This document shows positions 26,677 through 35,136 of a DNA stretch of 64,000 bases, one piece after another. The DNA lies in the NCBI RefSeq assembly GCF_900119185.1, contig NZ_FPJE01000003.1, positions 186,001-250,000 of the forward strand, in the 5' to 3' direction. Position numbers and translations under genes: made by a program. Each line of letters starts with the position of its first letter. Positions within the stretch are counted from its first letter, which is position 1. The notes beneath the pieces were generated by a model, which saw only the letters and a program-made list of their open reading frames with translations, was not told the origin of the DNA and made no database searches. The DNA is from Sinomicrobium oceani. Its GTDB lineage: Bacteria > Bacteroidota > Bacteroidia > Flavobacteriales > Flavobacteriaceae.

Positions 26677-27303
26677 TTAGTAAGATAATCCAGGTGTTTT
26701 TTTCAGATATTGATCCGTGTGGAGTTGCATGAGTAAAAACATGGCCACATCCGCTTTGGAGATTTTGAGGGTAACCGTTCTGTCATCAGGAGAAAATCCG
26801 TGCCTGAAATTCCCCGTAGCCTGTCCGTCCGTAAAAGCGCCGGGCCTTACCAGCGTCCATTTCAGGTTACTTTCCATAACGTATTTTTCTTGCAGTTCAT
26901 GGTCTTTATACGCACCTTGAAGGTACCAGCCGAACATAATATGTTTCCAGAAAAAATTGAGATTGCCCCTGCTGTCCCCGGCACCTAATGTGCTTTGGCA
27001 TATCAGTCGTTTTACACCTTGGCTTTGCATTCCTTCGATAATATTCTTGGTGCCTTGTGATCTTACGGTGCCCTTTCTGCCTGATCCGATAACGCAGATA
27101 ACGGCATCCTGGTTTTTTACGGCCTCTTTTATGGCTTCTTTATCCAGAATGTCTCCTTCAACGGCTCTCAGGTTACGGTGTTGGATTCCCTTCAGGTTCT
27201 TTTTGTTACGGGTAAAAGCAGTGACGATGTATCCCAGTGCAAGGGACTCAAGTACCAGAGGCTTACCAATATTCCCTGTAGATCCAAAAATAATGATTCT
27301 CAT
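26677..27303 (-). CDS. NAD(P)-binding Rossmann-fold protein (NmrA/YwnB-like)
   Basis: The 208-residue protein opens with MRIIIFGSTGNIGKPLVLES, a GxxGxxG-type nucleotide-binding loop, and continues with AFTRNKKNL, VEGDILDKEAI and AVICVIGSGRKG. The catalytic YxxxK of classical short-chain dehydrogenases is absent, as in atypical NmrA-like proteins. WTLVRPGAFTDG is typical of this group. The AraC-type gene upstream on the same strand (70-base gap) may regulate it. The substrate is unknown. Confidence 0.85.
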   Translation of the reverse strand: MRIIIFGSTGNIGKPLVLESLALGYIVTAFTRNKKNLKGIQHRNLRAVEGDILDKEAIKEAVKNQDAVICVIGSGRKGTVRSQGTKNIIEGMQSQGVKRLICQSTLGAGDSRGNLNFFWKHIMFGWYLQGAYKDHELQEKYVMESNLKWTLVRPGAFTDGQATGNFRHGFSPDDRTVTLKISKADVAMFLLMQLHTDQYLKKTPGLSY

Positions 27304-27373
27304 ACTTCTTGTTTTTTATTCAAAGTTAAGACGGGAAGTGCCGTACATATAGAATGAACCCGACAGGCTGAAG

Positions 27374-28162
27374 TTATTTCTTGTGGAAAACGGTGAGAAA
27401 ACCGGAGGGTGTATACCCGGTGAATTCCTGGAAGGTACGGATAAAATGAGACTGGTCCGAATACCCGTTATCATAGGCAATATCGGTAAGCTTGGTATAA
27501 TTACGGGCTTGCAACTGTACCATTGCAGACCGGAATCTGCATATCCGGGCATACAGGCGGGGAGAAATGCCTATGTATTCCTTGAACTTCCGCTCAAAGG
27601 TCCGCTCGGATATCTGCATGTCGTTTTGCAGTTCCTTTAAAGGTATTTCTCCGTTACTTTGTAACAGACGGGCGGTGGCATAAGAAAACCTGTTGTCTGT
27701 TGAGATTGGTTGTTGTCCGGCCAGGTTAAGAAGAAAAATTGTCATGATCTCCAGGCGTTCCTGGATAGATACTGTGGCAGAAAGCTGTTCCCGGGTATAT
27801 TTGGTATTTACAAACGGGAGCAGTTCAAAATCGATACAGCTGTCCGTAATTTCATTGGCATGGATGCCAAATACAGAACGTATAATGTGCGGGTACAGGA
27901 TAAAAATAAATGCACTGACCTCACCATACGTAGTGATGTGTATGGGTTTTACGGTCTGTCCGTAAAGAAAAAGAGAGGAGATTTTTTTATCGTTAAGCAT
28001 AATATCCGTCCCGGAATCAATATACATGATCCCCGGGTAGCCATCCGCAAAAAACGACATGTTATGACGGAGATGCCCGGAGACGTACTCACGGAAAGAC
28101 AACACCGATTTCACGTAGGGGCGGAGAGCTTCCGGTATCGTATATGTACAATTTATTTCCAT
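27374..28162 (-). CDS. AraC-family transcriptional regulator
   Basis: The 262-residue protein has an N-terminal beta-rich sensor region (about 1-110) and a C-terminal AraC DNA-binding domain with ISERTFERKFKEYIGISPRL and LTDIAYDNGYSDQSHFIRTFQEFTGYTP. It lies directly upstream of the NAD(P)-binding protein gene on the same strand, so it probably controls it. The ligand is unknown. Confidence 0.9.
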   Translation of the reverse strand: MEINCTYTIPEALRPYVKSVLSFREYVSGHLRHNMSFFADGYPGIMYIDSGTDIMLNDKKISSLFLYGQTVKPIHITTYGEVSAFIFILYPHIIRSVFGIHANEITDSCIDFELLPFVNTKYTREQLSATVSIQERLEIMTIFLLNLAGQQPISTDNRFSYATARLLQSNGEIPLKELQNDMQISERTFERKFKEYIGISPRLYARICRFRSAMVQLQARNYTKLTDIAYDNGYSDQSHFIRTFQEFTGYTPSGFLTVFHKK

Positions 28163-28364
28163 GATATTCGGGCAGACGGAATTCAGGATAAAGATATATA
28201 ACCCAAGTTATAAAAATTGAATCAAACCGACACCGGCCGAAAATAATATTGTTGCCGGTCCGGGAATTCCTGTGCCAGGAGTGCTGTTGTCTATATGTTT
28301 TCTGTTCTGTAGGCTCTGCATATATTTTTGTCTGGCCGGCAGGAATAAAGGATAAGAAAAACAG

Positions 28365-28627
28365 CCTGTATCAAATTAGCACATTGGTATAAGCAAGTTG
28401 AAGAATCCGGGTTTAAAAGCTTCCAAACCGTAGCAAACAGCATCAGCTTGAATTATCGATCTATCCTAAACTACTTTGTAAACAGAAGTACCAATGCCTC
28501 TGCCGAATCTTTTAATGCCAAAATAAAAGCCTTTAGCGCACAATTTAGAGGTGTGAAGAATATCGAGTTTTTCTATGATCCCCATGATTCATGGCTGCTG
28601 CAGTCGCTTTTACGCAAAAAAAAATAG
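28365..28627 (+). pseudogene. Transposase C-terminal fragment (ISL3-like, ISAon1 type)
   Basis: A stop-free frame reads IKLAHWYKQVEESGFKSF, SISLNYRSILNYFVNRST, ASAESFNAKIKAFSAQFRG and NIEFF, then changes to unrelated sequence before a stop at 28625-28627. The SxESFNAKIKAFxxxFRGV motif is the end of the catalytic domain of DDE transposases of the ISAon1 group in Bacteroidetes. The upstream three quarters of the gene and the native C-terminus are missing, so it is a relic. It lies 34 bases from the tRNA-Gly gene. The rest of the 28163-28365 interval shows no gene. Confidence 0.75.
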
Positions 28628-28661
28628 CCTCTCATTTCTGATAGGCTACTTGTTTTCCCGG

Positions 28662-28734
28662 AGCGGGAGACGAGGTTCGAACTCGCGACATTCAGCTTGG
28701 AAGGCTGACGCTCTACCAACTGAGCTACTCCCGC
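28662..28734 (-). tRNA. tRNA-Gly (TCC)
   Basis: The minus strand folds into a cloverleaf: acceptor GCGGGAG with CTCCCGC, D-arm GCTCAGTTGGTAGAGC, anticodon loop CTTCCAA (anticodon TCC, reads GGA) in a TCAGC/GCTGA stem, and the T-arm with GTTCGAACC. CCA is not encoded (next bases CCG). It lies between a transposase scar and a GNAT gene. Confidence 0.95.
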
Positions 28735-28997
28735 ATTAACACCACATTTCTAAACGATGTTGTGGCTTTTTCAATAAGAGCATTTGTGTTAAATGCGGTG
28801 CAAATATAAATAATCAGATTCCATTCTTCCAAAGAAAAAATGAGATTTTTTTCGGATTTTTTTAGTGTTTGCGGGCGGTTGCGGTAAATGTTAAAGTATC
28901 TTTTTTGTATTCAGATATTTAGAGGAGCTTTACGACCAAGAATAATTTATACAAAAAGATTAACTTTATCTTTGACAAAATTACAATAGTAAAGATT

Positions 28998-29450
28998 ATG
29001 GATAAAATCGCTTCGTACACGATACGTCATATCACCGGAGAAGAGACATACCCCGTTCGGCATCCTGTGTTACGTGCCGGTCTCCCGCTTTCCACATGCC
29101 GGTTCGAAGGAGATGATGCGACGTCTACCTTTCATGTCGGACTTTATATCGATCAGACACTTGCCGGGGTTGTCACCATGCTCGAAAGCAGACATACACT
29201 TTTCGGAGCGGAGCGGCAATTCCAGTTGAGAGGAATGGCCGTATTACCGGAGTTTCAAAAAAAGGGTCTGGGGCAGGTATTGGTCAGAGAGGCGGAAGAG
29301 GAAGTGAAAAAACGCGGTGGAAATTTTATATGGATGAATGCCCGGAAAGTTGCTCTTCCTTTCTACGAGAGGCTCGGATATGTTATAACCGGAACGGAGT
29401 TTGTCATTAAAACGGCAGGACCGCATTATGTGATGTACAAAATGTGGTGA
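28998..29450 (+). CDS. GNAT-family N-acetyltransferase
   Basis: The 150-residue protein has the GNAT acetyl-CoA binding motif QLRGMAVLPEFQKKGLGQVLVREAE (motif A, with Q-x-x-G-x-G/A) followed by FIWMNARKVALPFYERLGYV (motif B). The substrate is unknown. It is a single gene with an AT-rich upstream region of about 250 bases. Confidence 0.92.
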   Translation: MDKIASYTIRHITGEETYPVRHPVLRAGLPLSTCRFEGDDATSTFHVGLYIDQTLAGVVTMLESRHTLFGAERQFQLRGMAVLPEFQKKGLGQVLVREAEEEVKKRGGNFIWMNARKVALPFYERLGYVITGTEFVIKTAGPHYVMYKMW

Positions 29451-29537
29451 TCTGCAGATGGGCAGTAGTAAAAAAAGTTACTGAACGCGGAAGCAGCTAA
29501 AGTTTCCCTTTTTTGGGAACGTGTAAAAAATAAGCCG

Positions 29538-30272
29538 ATGAAAAGAAGAATTTTTATAAAATCCGGAATAATAACCACAACGGCGCTGGGCCTGATTCCT
29601 TCGTCCGTATTTGCGGTTCCCGAATACTCTTATGAAGAATTGATAGGTAAAGGAAACCCGAAGCTCTTCGGAGATGCAATCAACCTCAGAAAAGAAGCGT
29701 ATGAAGCATTTATTGCGATGAAGAAAGCCGCTGCTGCGGAGAATCTGAATATAAAGATAGTGTCGAGTTACCGTGATTTTTTCCGCCAGAAAAGTATATG
29801 GGAGCGAAAATACAAGCAATATACGGGAAACGGTATGACACAGGAACAGGCGATCAGCAAAATTATCGAGTATTCCACGATTCCGGGAACTTCGAGACAT
29901 CATTGGGGAACGGATATCGATATTATCGACAGTAATGCGAAGTACCCGGGGAACGATGTACTCGATCCGGTAAAATTTGAAGGTAAAGGGCCCTTTCGTC
30001 CGCTGAAGGTCTGGCTGGATAAAAATGCGGTGACCTATGGTTTTTACCTGGTCTACACCGACCGGCCCGGGCGGAAGGGGTTTAAATACGAACCCTGGCA
30101 CTACAGTTACCGCCCGTTGTCCTTACCTATGCTCGAAGCCTATAAAGCACTTGATGTAAAACATATAATAACGACGGAGAAAGTTGCGGGAGCTGCACAC
30201 TTTTCCGATAGTTTTGTACAACGGTATCGCCGGGAAAATATCCTCGATATCAACCCGGATCTTTTGCCCTGA
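29538..30272 (+). CDS. M15-family D-Ala-D-Ala carboxypeptidase with Tat-type signal
   Basis: The 244-residue protein begins MKRRIFIKSGIITTTALGL, a twin-arginine motif (RRIFIK) followed by a hydrophobic stretch and cleavage near SVFA. The VanY/M15 domain has SRHHWGTDIDI (zinc-binding His and Asp) and EPWHYSY (zinc His and catalytic region). It would trim D-Ala-D-Ala ends of peptidoglycan stem peptides in the periplasm. The Tat signal suggests folding, probably with zinc, before export. A terminator follows. Confidence 0.9.
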   Translation: MKRRIFIKSGIITTTALGLIPSSVFAVPEYSYEELIGKGNPKLFGDAINLRKEAYEAFIAMKKAAAAENLNIKIVSSYRDFFRQKSIWERKYKQYTGNGMTQEQAISKIIEYSTIPGTSRHHWGTDIDIIDSNAKYPGNDVLDPVKFEGKGPFRPLKVWLDKNAVTYGFYLVYTDRPGRKGFKYEPWHYSYRPLSLPMLEAYKALDVKHIITTEKVAGAAHFSDSFVQRYRRENILDINPDLLP

Positions 30273-30286
30273 ACCAGGGAATAAAA

Positions 30287-30314
30287 AAGACCCCGCCGGA
30301 CGGGGCGGGGTCTT
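30287..30314 (+). terminator. Terminator between the M15 peptidase and ankyrin genes
   Basis: AAGACCCCGCC and GGCGGGGTCTT form an 11-base-pair perfect stem with a six-base loop. It is flanked by an A run on the left, so it can act as the terminator for both convergent genes. Confidence 0.8.
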
Positions 30315-30350
30315 AATACTAATTCAATAATCAAAAAAGAAACAAAATTC

Positions 30351-30743
30351 CTATGCTTTCAGCGCATTTTTAATCAAAGTGGCTGCTTCGGTTGCATTAG
30401 ACAGTTCGGCATGCTTAAGGGCAGTAAAACCTTTGTCATCTTTAACCCTTAGTTTGGCGCCATTGGCAATCAGCATTTTTATGATCTCCGTTTTGTTGTA
30501 GCGTGCAGCGTACATCAAAGGTGTCATTCCACCTGATTTTTCGTTGATATCGCTTCCGAGTTCGATGAATTTCCTCACGGTTTCGGTGTCGCCCTTGGAA
30601 ATGGCCAGGCACAACGGGCTGACATTCGGTGTTTTGGAAACTTCGACCTTGTAGTTCTTAAATGGTTTTTCCGGAGATGCAAAAGAAGAAGTTCCGAAAG
30701 TTACCATAACGATTCCTGCTAAAATGAGAGCTGTTTTTTTCAT
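30351..30743 (-). CDS. Exported ankyrin-repeat protein (copy 1)
   Basis: The 130-residue protein has a signal peptide (KKTALILAGIVMVTFGTSSFA) and about two and a half ankyrin repeats: LCLAISKGDTETVRKFIELGSDIN, MTPLMYAARYNKTEIIKMLIANGA and FTALKHAELSNATEAATLI. It probably binds a partner in the periplasm. It is about 80 percent identical to the gene at 31087-31479, and both lie on the same strand. Confidence 0.88.
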   Translation of the reverse strand: MKKTALILAGIVMVTFGTSSFASPEKPFKNYKVEVSKTPNVSPLCLAISKGDTETVRKFIELGSDINEKSGGMTPLMYAARYNKTEIIKMLIANGAKLRVKDDKGFTALKHAELSNATEAATLIKNALKA

Positions 30744-31023
30744 GATGATGTGATATTAAAAAGTTGAAAACGGTTTGTTATAATTTATTTGTTTTTGATG
30801 TAAAGCGCTTTTGATTAATAGACGACGTCAGATCCTTTTTGTTACACTAAAAATGCTTTAATAACAAAAAATTAACAAAATCAGGTGTTATAACTGTCTT
30901 AATGTTAAAAAACAGGCTGTTTGATGTCCTTTTTTTAGTGATTTTTGATGTTTGACGGTAGTTTTCATTGTGGAAGATAAATTTTCAAATTGTAAGTAAA
31001 AACGGAGAAAATACTTCAAAAAA
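30744..31023. other. AT-rich control region upstream of ankyrin copy 1
   Basis: No gene is visible. The segment 30802-30855 (AAAGCGCTT, then GACGAC and TTGTTACA-like bases) is repeated at about 31539-31585 upstream of ankyrin copy 2, so both genes kept the same upstream control block after duplication. Confidence 0.5.
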
Positions 31024-31050
31024 AAAGCCCCGTCATTCCGACAGGGCTTT
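31024..31050 (-). terminator. Terminator of ankyrin copy 2
   Basis: AAAGCCC and GGGCTTT, with an inner GTC/GAC pair and one mismatch, close a five-base loop. On the minus strand it is followed by about nine T bases. Confidence 0.75.
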
Positions 31051-31086
31051 ACAGCTAATCAAATAATAAAATATGAGACCACAATC

Positions 31087-31479
31087 TCATGATTCTAAAG
31101 CCTTTTTAAGTACGGCTATAGCATCCGTCGCATTGGACAACTCGGCATGCTTGAGTGCTGTGAAGCCTTTGTCGTCCTTGATTTTTAATTTTGCACCGTT
31201 GGCAATAAGGAGTTTAATGATCTCTGCTTTGTTGTAACGTGCGGCATACATAAGTGGGGTCATCCCCCTGGATTTTTCGTTGACGTTGCTGCCGAGCTCG
31301 ATAAATTTTTTAACCGTGGCAATGTCTCCTTTGGAAATAGCAAGACAAAGCGGACTTACCTTGGTGATTTCCGTGACTTCGATTTTATAATTTCCAAGAG
31401 GTTTTTCCGGAGATGCAAAAGAAGATTTTCCGAAAGTTAGCATAACGATTCCTGTTAATATAAGAGCTGTTTTTTTCAT
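31087..31479 (-). CDS. Exported ankyrin-repeat protein (copy 2)
   Basis: The 130-residue paralogue of the gene at 30351-30743 has the same signal peptide (KKTALILTGIVMLTFGKSSFA) and repeats: LCLAISKGDIATVKKFIELGSNVN, MTPLMYAARYNKAEIIKLLIANGA and FTALKHAELSNATDAIAVL. Most differences are in the linker after the signal peptide and at the end. It probably comes from a recent tandem duplication. Upstream 31480-31791 is AT-rich with no gene and includes the shared control block near 31539-31585. Confidence 0.88.
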   Translation of the reverse strand: MKKTALILTGIVMLTFGKSSFASPEKPLGNYKIEVTEITKVSPLCLAISKGDIATVKKFIELGSNVNEKSRGMTPLMYAARYNKAEIIKLLIANGAKLKIKDDKGFTALKHAELSNATDAIAVLKKALES

Positions 31480-31791
31480 GATGTATATGTTTTATACGAT
31501 GACGTATGTATTGTAAAAAATGAATGAATTGATGTTGTAAAAGCGCTTTGTTTAAGAGACGACAAGAAATCGGCTTTGTTACAAATGATTATTTTTATAA
31601 CATAATATTAACAAATATCAGGGAGGATCACTTATGAAGATTTAAAAACCGGAATTGTTTTTATTTTGTTGAAAATTAGTTTTTTAATTTTTGTTTTTGC
31701 CCCGTTGGGCTTCTGTGAGTACGATTTTTAAAGCCCGGAAAATTTCATAAAATTTATGAACTATGCTTCTTATCTTAACAACAATACACCT

Positions 31792-31820
31792 TTTGTTTAT
31801 CGATAGTATTCGTACCTTTG
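31792..31820 (+). promoter_or_regulatory. Promoter of gpmI
   Basis: TTTG at 31792-31795 and TACCTTTG at 31813-31820 are 17 bases apart, a very good match to the flavobacterial consensus, 65 bases upstream of the start codon. Confidence 0.75.
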
Positions 31821-31884
31821 TATCTCTGGCCCCGGAGGCCTGTTTACTTCGTACGCTATAATTGTTTAAACAGAAATACAGAAC

Positions 31885-33402
31885 ATGAATAAAAAAGTTT
31901 TATTGATGATCCTGGACGGATGGGGAAAATCTCCCGACCCCAAGATCTCCGCAATAGATAATGCGAATACTCCTTTTATAGATGCTCTCTATAAGAAATA
32001 CCCTAATGCAAATCTCCTTACGGACGGAATGAATGTGGGGCTTCCGGAGGGACAGATGGGAAACAGTGAAGTAGGGCATATGAACCTCGGTGCGGGGCGG
32101 ATTGTCTATCAGGACCTCGCACGCATCAATATGGCAGTGGAAGAAGGTACATTGGCAGAAGAGCAGGTGCTGTTAGATGCGTTTGACTATGCGAGGAAGA
32201 AGGAAAAAAATGTACATTTTCTCGGGTTACTCAGTGACGGCGGGGTGCATTCGCATATCAACCACCTGAAAGGATTACTGGATGCTTCCGATGCTTTCGG
32301 GCTGGAGAAAGTATATGTTCATGCCTTTACCGACGGGAGAGACGTGGATCCCCGAAGCGGAAAAGGATTCGTATCGGACATACAGCAGTACTGCCGTAAA
32401 AAAAATGCTACTCTGGCAACGGTAACAGGACGTTATTATGCCATGGACAGGGACAAAAGATGGGAGCGGGTGAAGTTTGCATACGATGCGCTGGTTAACG
32501 GTATCGGGTATGTCACTGACGACCTGGTGGAAGGAATACAGGAGAGTTATGACAACGGTGTGACCGACGAATTTATCAAACCGCTTATTGCCGATGACGG
32601 TAATGGCGAACCGGTGACTAATATTCAGCAGGGAGACGTGGTAATATTTTTCAATTTCCGTACGGATCGCGGGCGACAGCTTACTCAGGCCCTGACCCAA
32701 CAGGATTTTCACGAACAGAATATGCATAAACTCAACCTGTATTTCGTAACGATGACCAACTACGATGATACTTTTGAGAATATCCATGTGATATATGATA
32801 AGGATAATATCAGGAAGACGCTCGGAGAGGTACTTTCCGAAGCCGGTAAAAAGCAGATCCGGATTGCCGAGACCGAAAAATATCCGCATGTTACCTTTTT
32901 CTTTAACGGAGGAAGAGAAGCTCCTTTCGATGGAGAAAAGCGTATTTTATGTCCGTCCCCCAAAGTGGCGACATACGACCTGCAACCGGAGATGAGTGCC
33001 TATGATATTCGCGATGCCATTGTGCCGGAACTGAAAAAAGGAGAAGTAGATTTCGTATGTCTCAATTTTGCAAATCCGGATATGGTAGGGCATACCGGGG
33101 TCATGGAGGCTGCGATAAAAGCTTGCGAAACTGTAGACGAATGTGCACAGGCAGTAGTGACAGCCGCTTCCGAAAACGGGTATACATCGATAATCATAGC
33201 AGATCACGGAAACTGTGATACCATGGTCAACCCGGATGGCAGCCCCAATACGGCACATACCACCAATCCGGTTCCGGTGATCCTGGTGGATGAAAATATC
33301 AAAGAAATACACAACGGAATACTCGGAGATATAGCACCTACCATCCTGAAACTGATGGGAGTGTCTCAACCGGAAGAAATGACCCGGAAGCCACTGGTTT
33401 AA
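31885..33402 (+). CDS. gpmI: Phosphoglycerate mutase, cofactor-independent
   Basis: The 505-residue enzyme converts 3-phosphoglycerate to 2-phosphoglycerate. It has LMILDGWGKSP (metal site), GLPEGQMGNSEVGHMNLGAGR (catalytic Ser near residue 62), TDGRDVDPRSG, TGRYYAMDRDKRW, FFNFRTDRGRQLTQ, NFANPDMVGHTG and IADHGNCD (metal ligands). It is full length for the manganese-dependent family. Confidence 0.97.
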   Translation: MNKKVLLMILDGWGKSPDPKISAIDNANTPFIDALYKKYPNANLLTDGMNVGLPEGQMGNSEVGHMNLGAGRIVYQDLARINMAVEEGTLAEEQVLLDAFDYARKKEKNVHFLGLLSDGGVHSHINHLKGLLDASDAFGLEKVYVHAFTDGRDVDPRSGKGFVSDIQQYCRKKNATLATVTGRYYAMDRDKRWERVKFAYDALVNGIGYVTDDLVEGIQESYDNGVTDEFIKPLIADDGNGEPVTNIQQGDVVIFFNFRTDRGRQLTQALTQQDFHEQNMHKLNLYFVTMTNYDDTFENIHVIYDKDNIRKTLGEVLSEAGKKQIRIAETEKYPHVTFFFNGGREAPFDGEKRILCPSPKVATYDLQPEMSAYDIRDAIVPELKKGEVDFVCLNFANPDMVGHTGVMEAAIKACETVDECAQAVVTAASENGYTSIIIADHGNCDTMVNPDGSPNTAHTTNPVPVILVDENIKEIHNGILGDIAPTILKLMGVSQPEEMTRKPLV

Positions 33403-33418
33403 GGCCGGGACAATACTT

Positions 33419-33457
33419 AAAAGGTATCGGACGAAGGTTCGGTACCTTTTTCCTTTT
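33419..33457 (+). terminator. Terminator of gpmI
   Basis: AAAGGTATCG pairs with CGGTACCTTT (one G-T pair) around a ten-base loop and is followed by T-rich sequence. Confidence 0.75.
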
Positions 33458-33512
33458 TAAGGAGGGGACGTAACTTTTAACATCAATACACCAAAAGGAA
33501 TATAAACTTCAT

Positions 33513-33520
33513 TATATTTG
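33513..33520 (+). promoter_or_regulatory. -7 promoter element for tatA
   Basis: TATATTTG, 22 bases upstream of the chosen tatA ATG, matches TAnnTTTG. It rules out the ATG at 33518, which lies inside it. Confidence 0.55.
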
Positions 33521-33541
33521 TATCTATATATCAATAAGCTT

Positions 33542-33814
33542 ATGTTTTTATTTATCAGCGGTCCGGAAATACTTTTTATTCTCTTTATCGTAGTGATGGT
33601 ATTCGGAGCCGATAAGATTCCCGAAATAGCCAAAGGACTCGGTAAGGGCATGCAGCAGCTTAAAAATGCCACAAACGACATCAAAGCTGAAATACAGAAG
33701 AGTGCTGAAAAACAGGGTATAGACAGTAACCTTACCAAAGATTTGAATGACGAAATAAATAAAGTAAAAGATGATATAGACGATATTTCGGGGTCTATAA
33801 AAAGACAACTCTGA
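33542..33814 (+). CDS. tatA: TatA/E-type twin-arginine translocase subunit
   Basis: Starting at 33542 gives 90 residues: one N-terminal membrane helix (ISGPEILFILFIVVMVFGADKIPEIAKGLGKG), the hinge FGADKIPE typical of TatA/TatE, and an amphipathic then polar helix. TatA forms the pore of the Tat pathway for folded proteins, such as the M15 peptidase nearby. tatC is not in the window. The stop overlaps the next start by one base (TGATG). Confidence 0.9.
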   Translation: MFLFISGPEILFILFIVVMVFGADKIPEIAKGLGKGMQQLKNATNDIKAEIQKSAEKQGIDSNLTKDLNDEINKVKDDIDDISGSIKRQL

Positions 33815-34401
33815 TGATTATTTCCTGGCCGGAATGGGATAAGGGCCTCGTGATATATATCAATCAACTGGGAAATGCCGATTGGGATATCTTCTGGGGT
33901 TTTTCAACCAGTATCATGGCATGGACGCCTTTGTACCTCGCCTTTCTTTTCGTAGCCCTTAAAAGCTTTACCCGCAGAAGGGCTTTTGCCGTTATCACTA
34001 CCATATTATTTGCACTTGCATTGACGCTGCTTTGTACGGAAATCGTAAAGGAGATCGTACAGCGCCCCCGTCCTGTAAACGATCCGGAAGTTGCCGGCAA
34101 TCTGCGCTTGATCATTAAAGGCTACGGTTATAGTTTTTTCTCCGGGCATGCCTCCAATTCCATGGCTATTACCACCTTGTTCATCTGTTTTATGCGAAAA
34201 AGGCAACGCTGGGTATATGCTATATGCCTCTGGCCGCTCTTATTCGGAGTGAGCAGGCTGTACTTCGCCGTACATTACCCTATAGATGTTTTGGTGGGCT
34301 GGACAGCAGGTTTTCTTATCGGTATGGGCATATACCTCTACATGGGACGAACACTTCTACATTACGCGGCATATCGTGAGACCGTCCCGCACAGGCAGTA
34401 A
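33814..34401 (+). CDS. PAP2-family membrane phosphatase
   Basis: The 195-residue protein has about five membrane helices and the three PAP2 motifs: KEIVQRPRP (KxxxxxxRP), YSFFSGHASNS (SGH) and SRLYFAVHYPIDVLVGW (SRxxxxxHxxxD). It would remove phosphate from lipid phosphates or undecaprenyl diphosphate at the membrane. It is translationally coupled to tatA. Its 3' end overlaps the opposite-strand O-methyltransferase gene by 45 bases. Confidence 0.92.
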   Translation: MIISWPEWDKGLVIYINQLGNADWDIFWGFSTSIMAWTPLYLAFLFVALKSFTRRRAFAVITTILFALALTLLCTEIVKEIVQRPRPVNDPEVAGNLRLIIKGYGYSFFSGHASNSMAITTLFICFMRKRQRWVYAICLWPLLFGVSRLYFAVHYPIDVLVGWTAGFLIGMGIYLYMGRTLLHYAAYRETVPHRQ

Positions 34402-34998
34402 AATGGTCTCCACTCTGGGGTCATTTTTCAGTTTTTCATTGTATTCCAGCAACGCCATCGTGCTTTTGTCATTGGGTTTTACCGGTTCGACGACCTTGCC
34501 GCTCCACAGTACATTGTCTGAGAGTATAAGTCCGCCCGGATTCATCTTCGTAATGACCAGGTCAAAATACTCCTGGTAATTCTCTTTGTCCGCATCGATA
34601 AACACAAGATCGAACCCCGTATCGAATGTTGGTATGATATCGAGGGCATTTCCCGTATGTTGTATGATGCGGTCGCCAAACCCACTGCGGTCAAAATACC
34701 TGCGTTGCAGATCGTGGAGTTCTTCGTTGATATCTATCGTATGCAATTCCCCGTCCTCTTGTAGCCCTTCAGCCATACAGATAGCCGAATATCCGGTATA
34801 GGTGCCGATTTCGAGAATGTACCGGGGTGATTTGAGCTTGGAGATCAGGCTTAGTAACCTGCCCTGGAAATGCCCGCTGAGCATCCGGGGCCTGAGCACT
34901 TTGAGATGTGTTTCCCGGTCGAGTTCTTTCAACAGTTCGGGTTCGTCCTGGGTGTGGTTTTCGACGTAGTTTTCGAGGATTTCGGATATAAAATGCAT
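34357..34998 (-). CDS. Class I SAM-dependent O-methyltransferase (COMT-like)
   Basis: The 213-residue protein has the SAM-binding motif ILEIGTYTGYSAICMAEGL (about 60-78), IDINEELHDL, FDLVFIDADKENYQEYF (metal-binding Asp) and GGLILSDNVLWSGKVV (second metal site). It is of the bacterial catechol/caffeoyl-CoA-like O-methyltransferase type. The substrate is unknown. It is divergent from kynU by 138 bases, so a role in kynurenine-derived metabolites is possible but not shown. Confidence 0.88.
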   Translation of the reverse strand: MHFISEILENYVENHTQDEPELLKELDRETHLKVLRPRMLSGHFQGRLLSLISKLKSPRYILEIGTYTGYSAICMAEGLQEDGELHTIDINEELHDLQRRYFDRSGFGDRIIQHTGNALDIIPTFDTGFDLVFIDADKENYQEYFDLVITKMNPGGLILSDNVLWSGKVVEPVKPNDKSTMALLEYNEKLKNDPRVETILLPVRDGLTICRVM

Positions 34999-35136
34999 AC
35001 GTGGTCTTTTTTACAAATATAAGAGATAACAGAAGGTTCCGCACCATATACCCTACACTTAAGAGAAAGAATACTTTCCGGTTACAGGGATGTCCATATT
35101 GCTTAGAAATGTTTACTTTTACCGAAACTAAAAATA

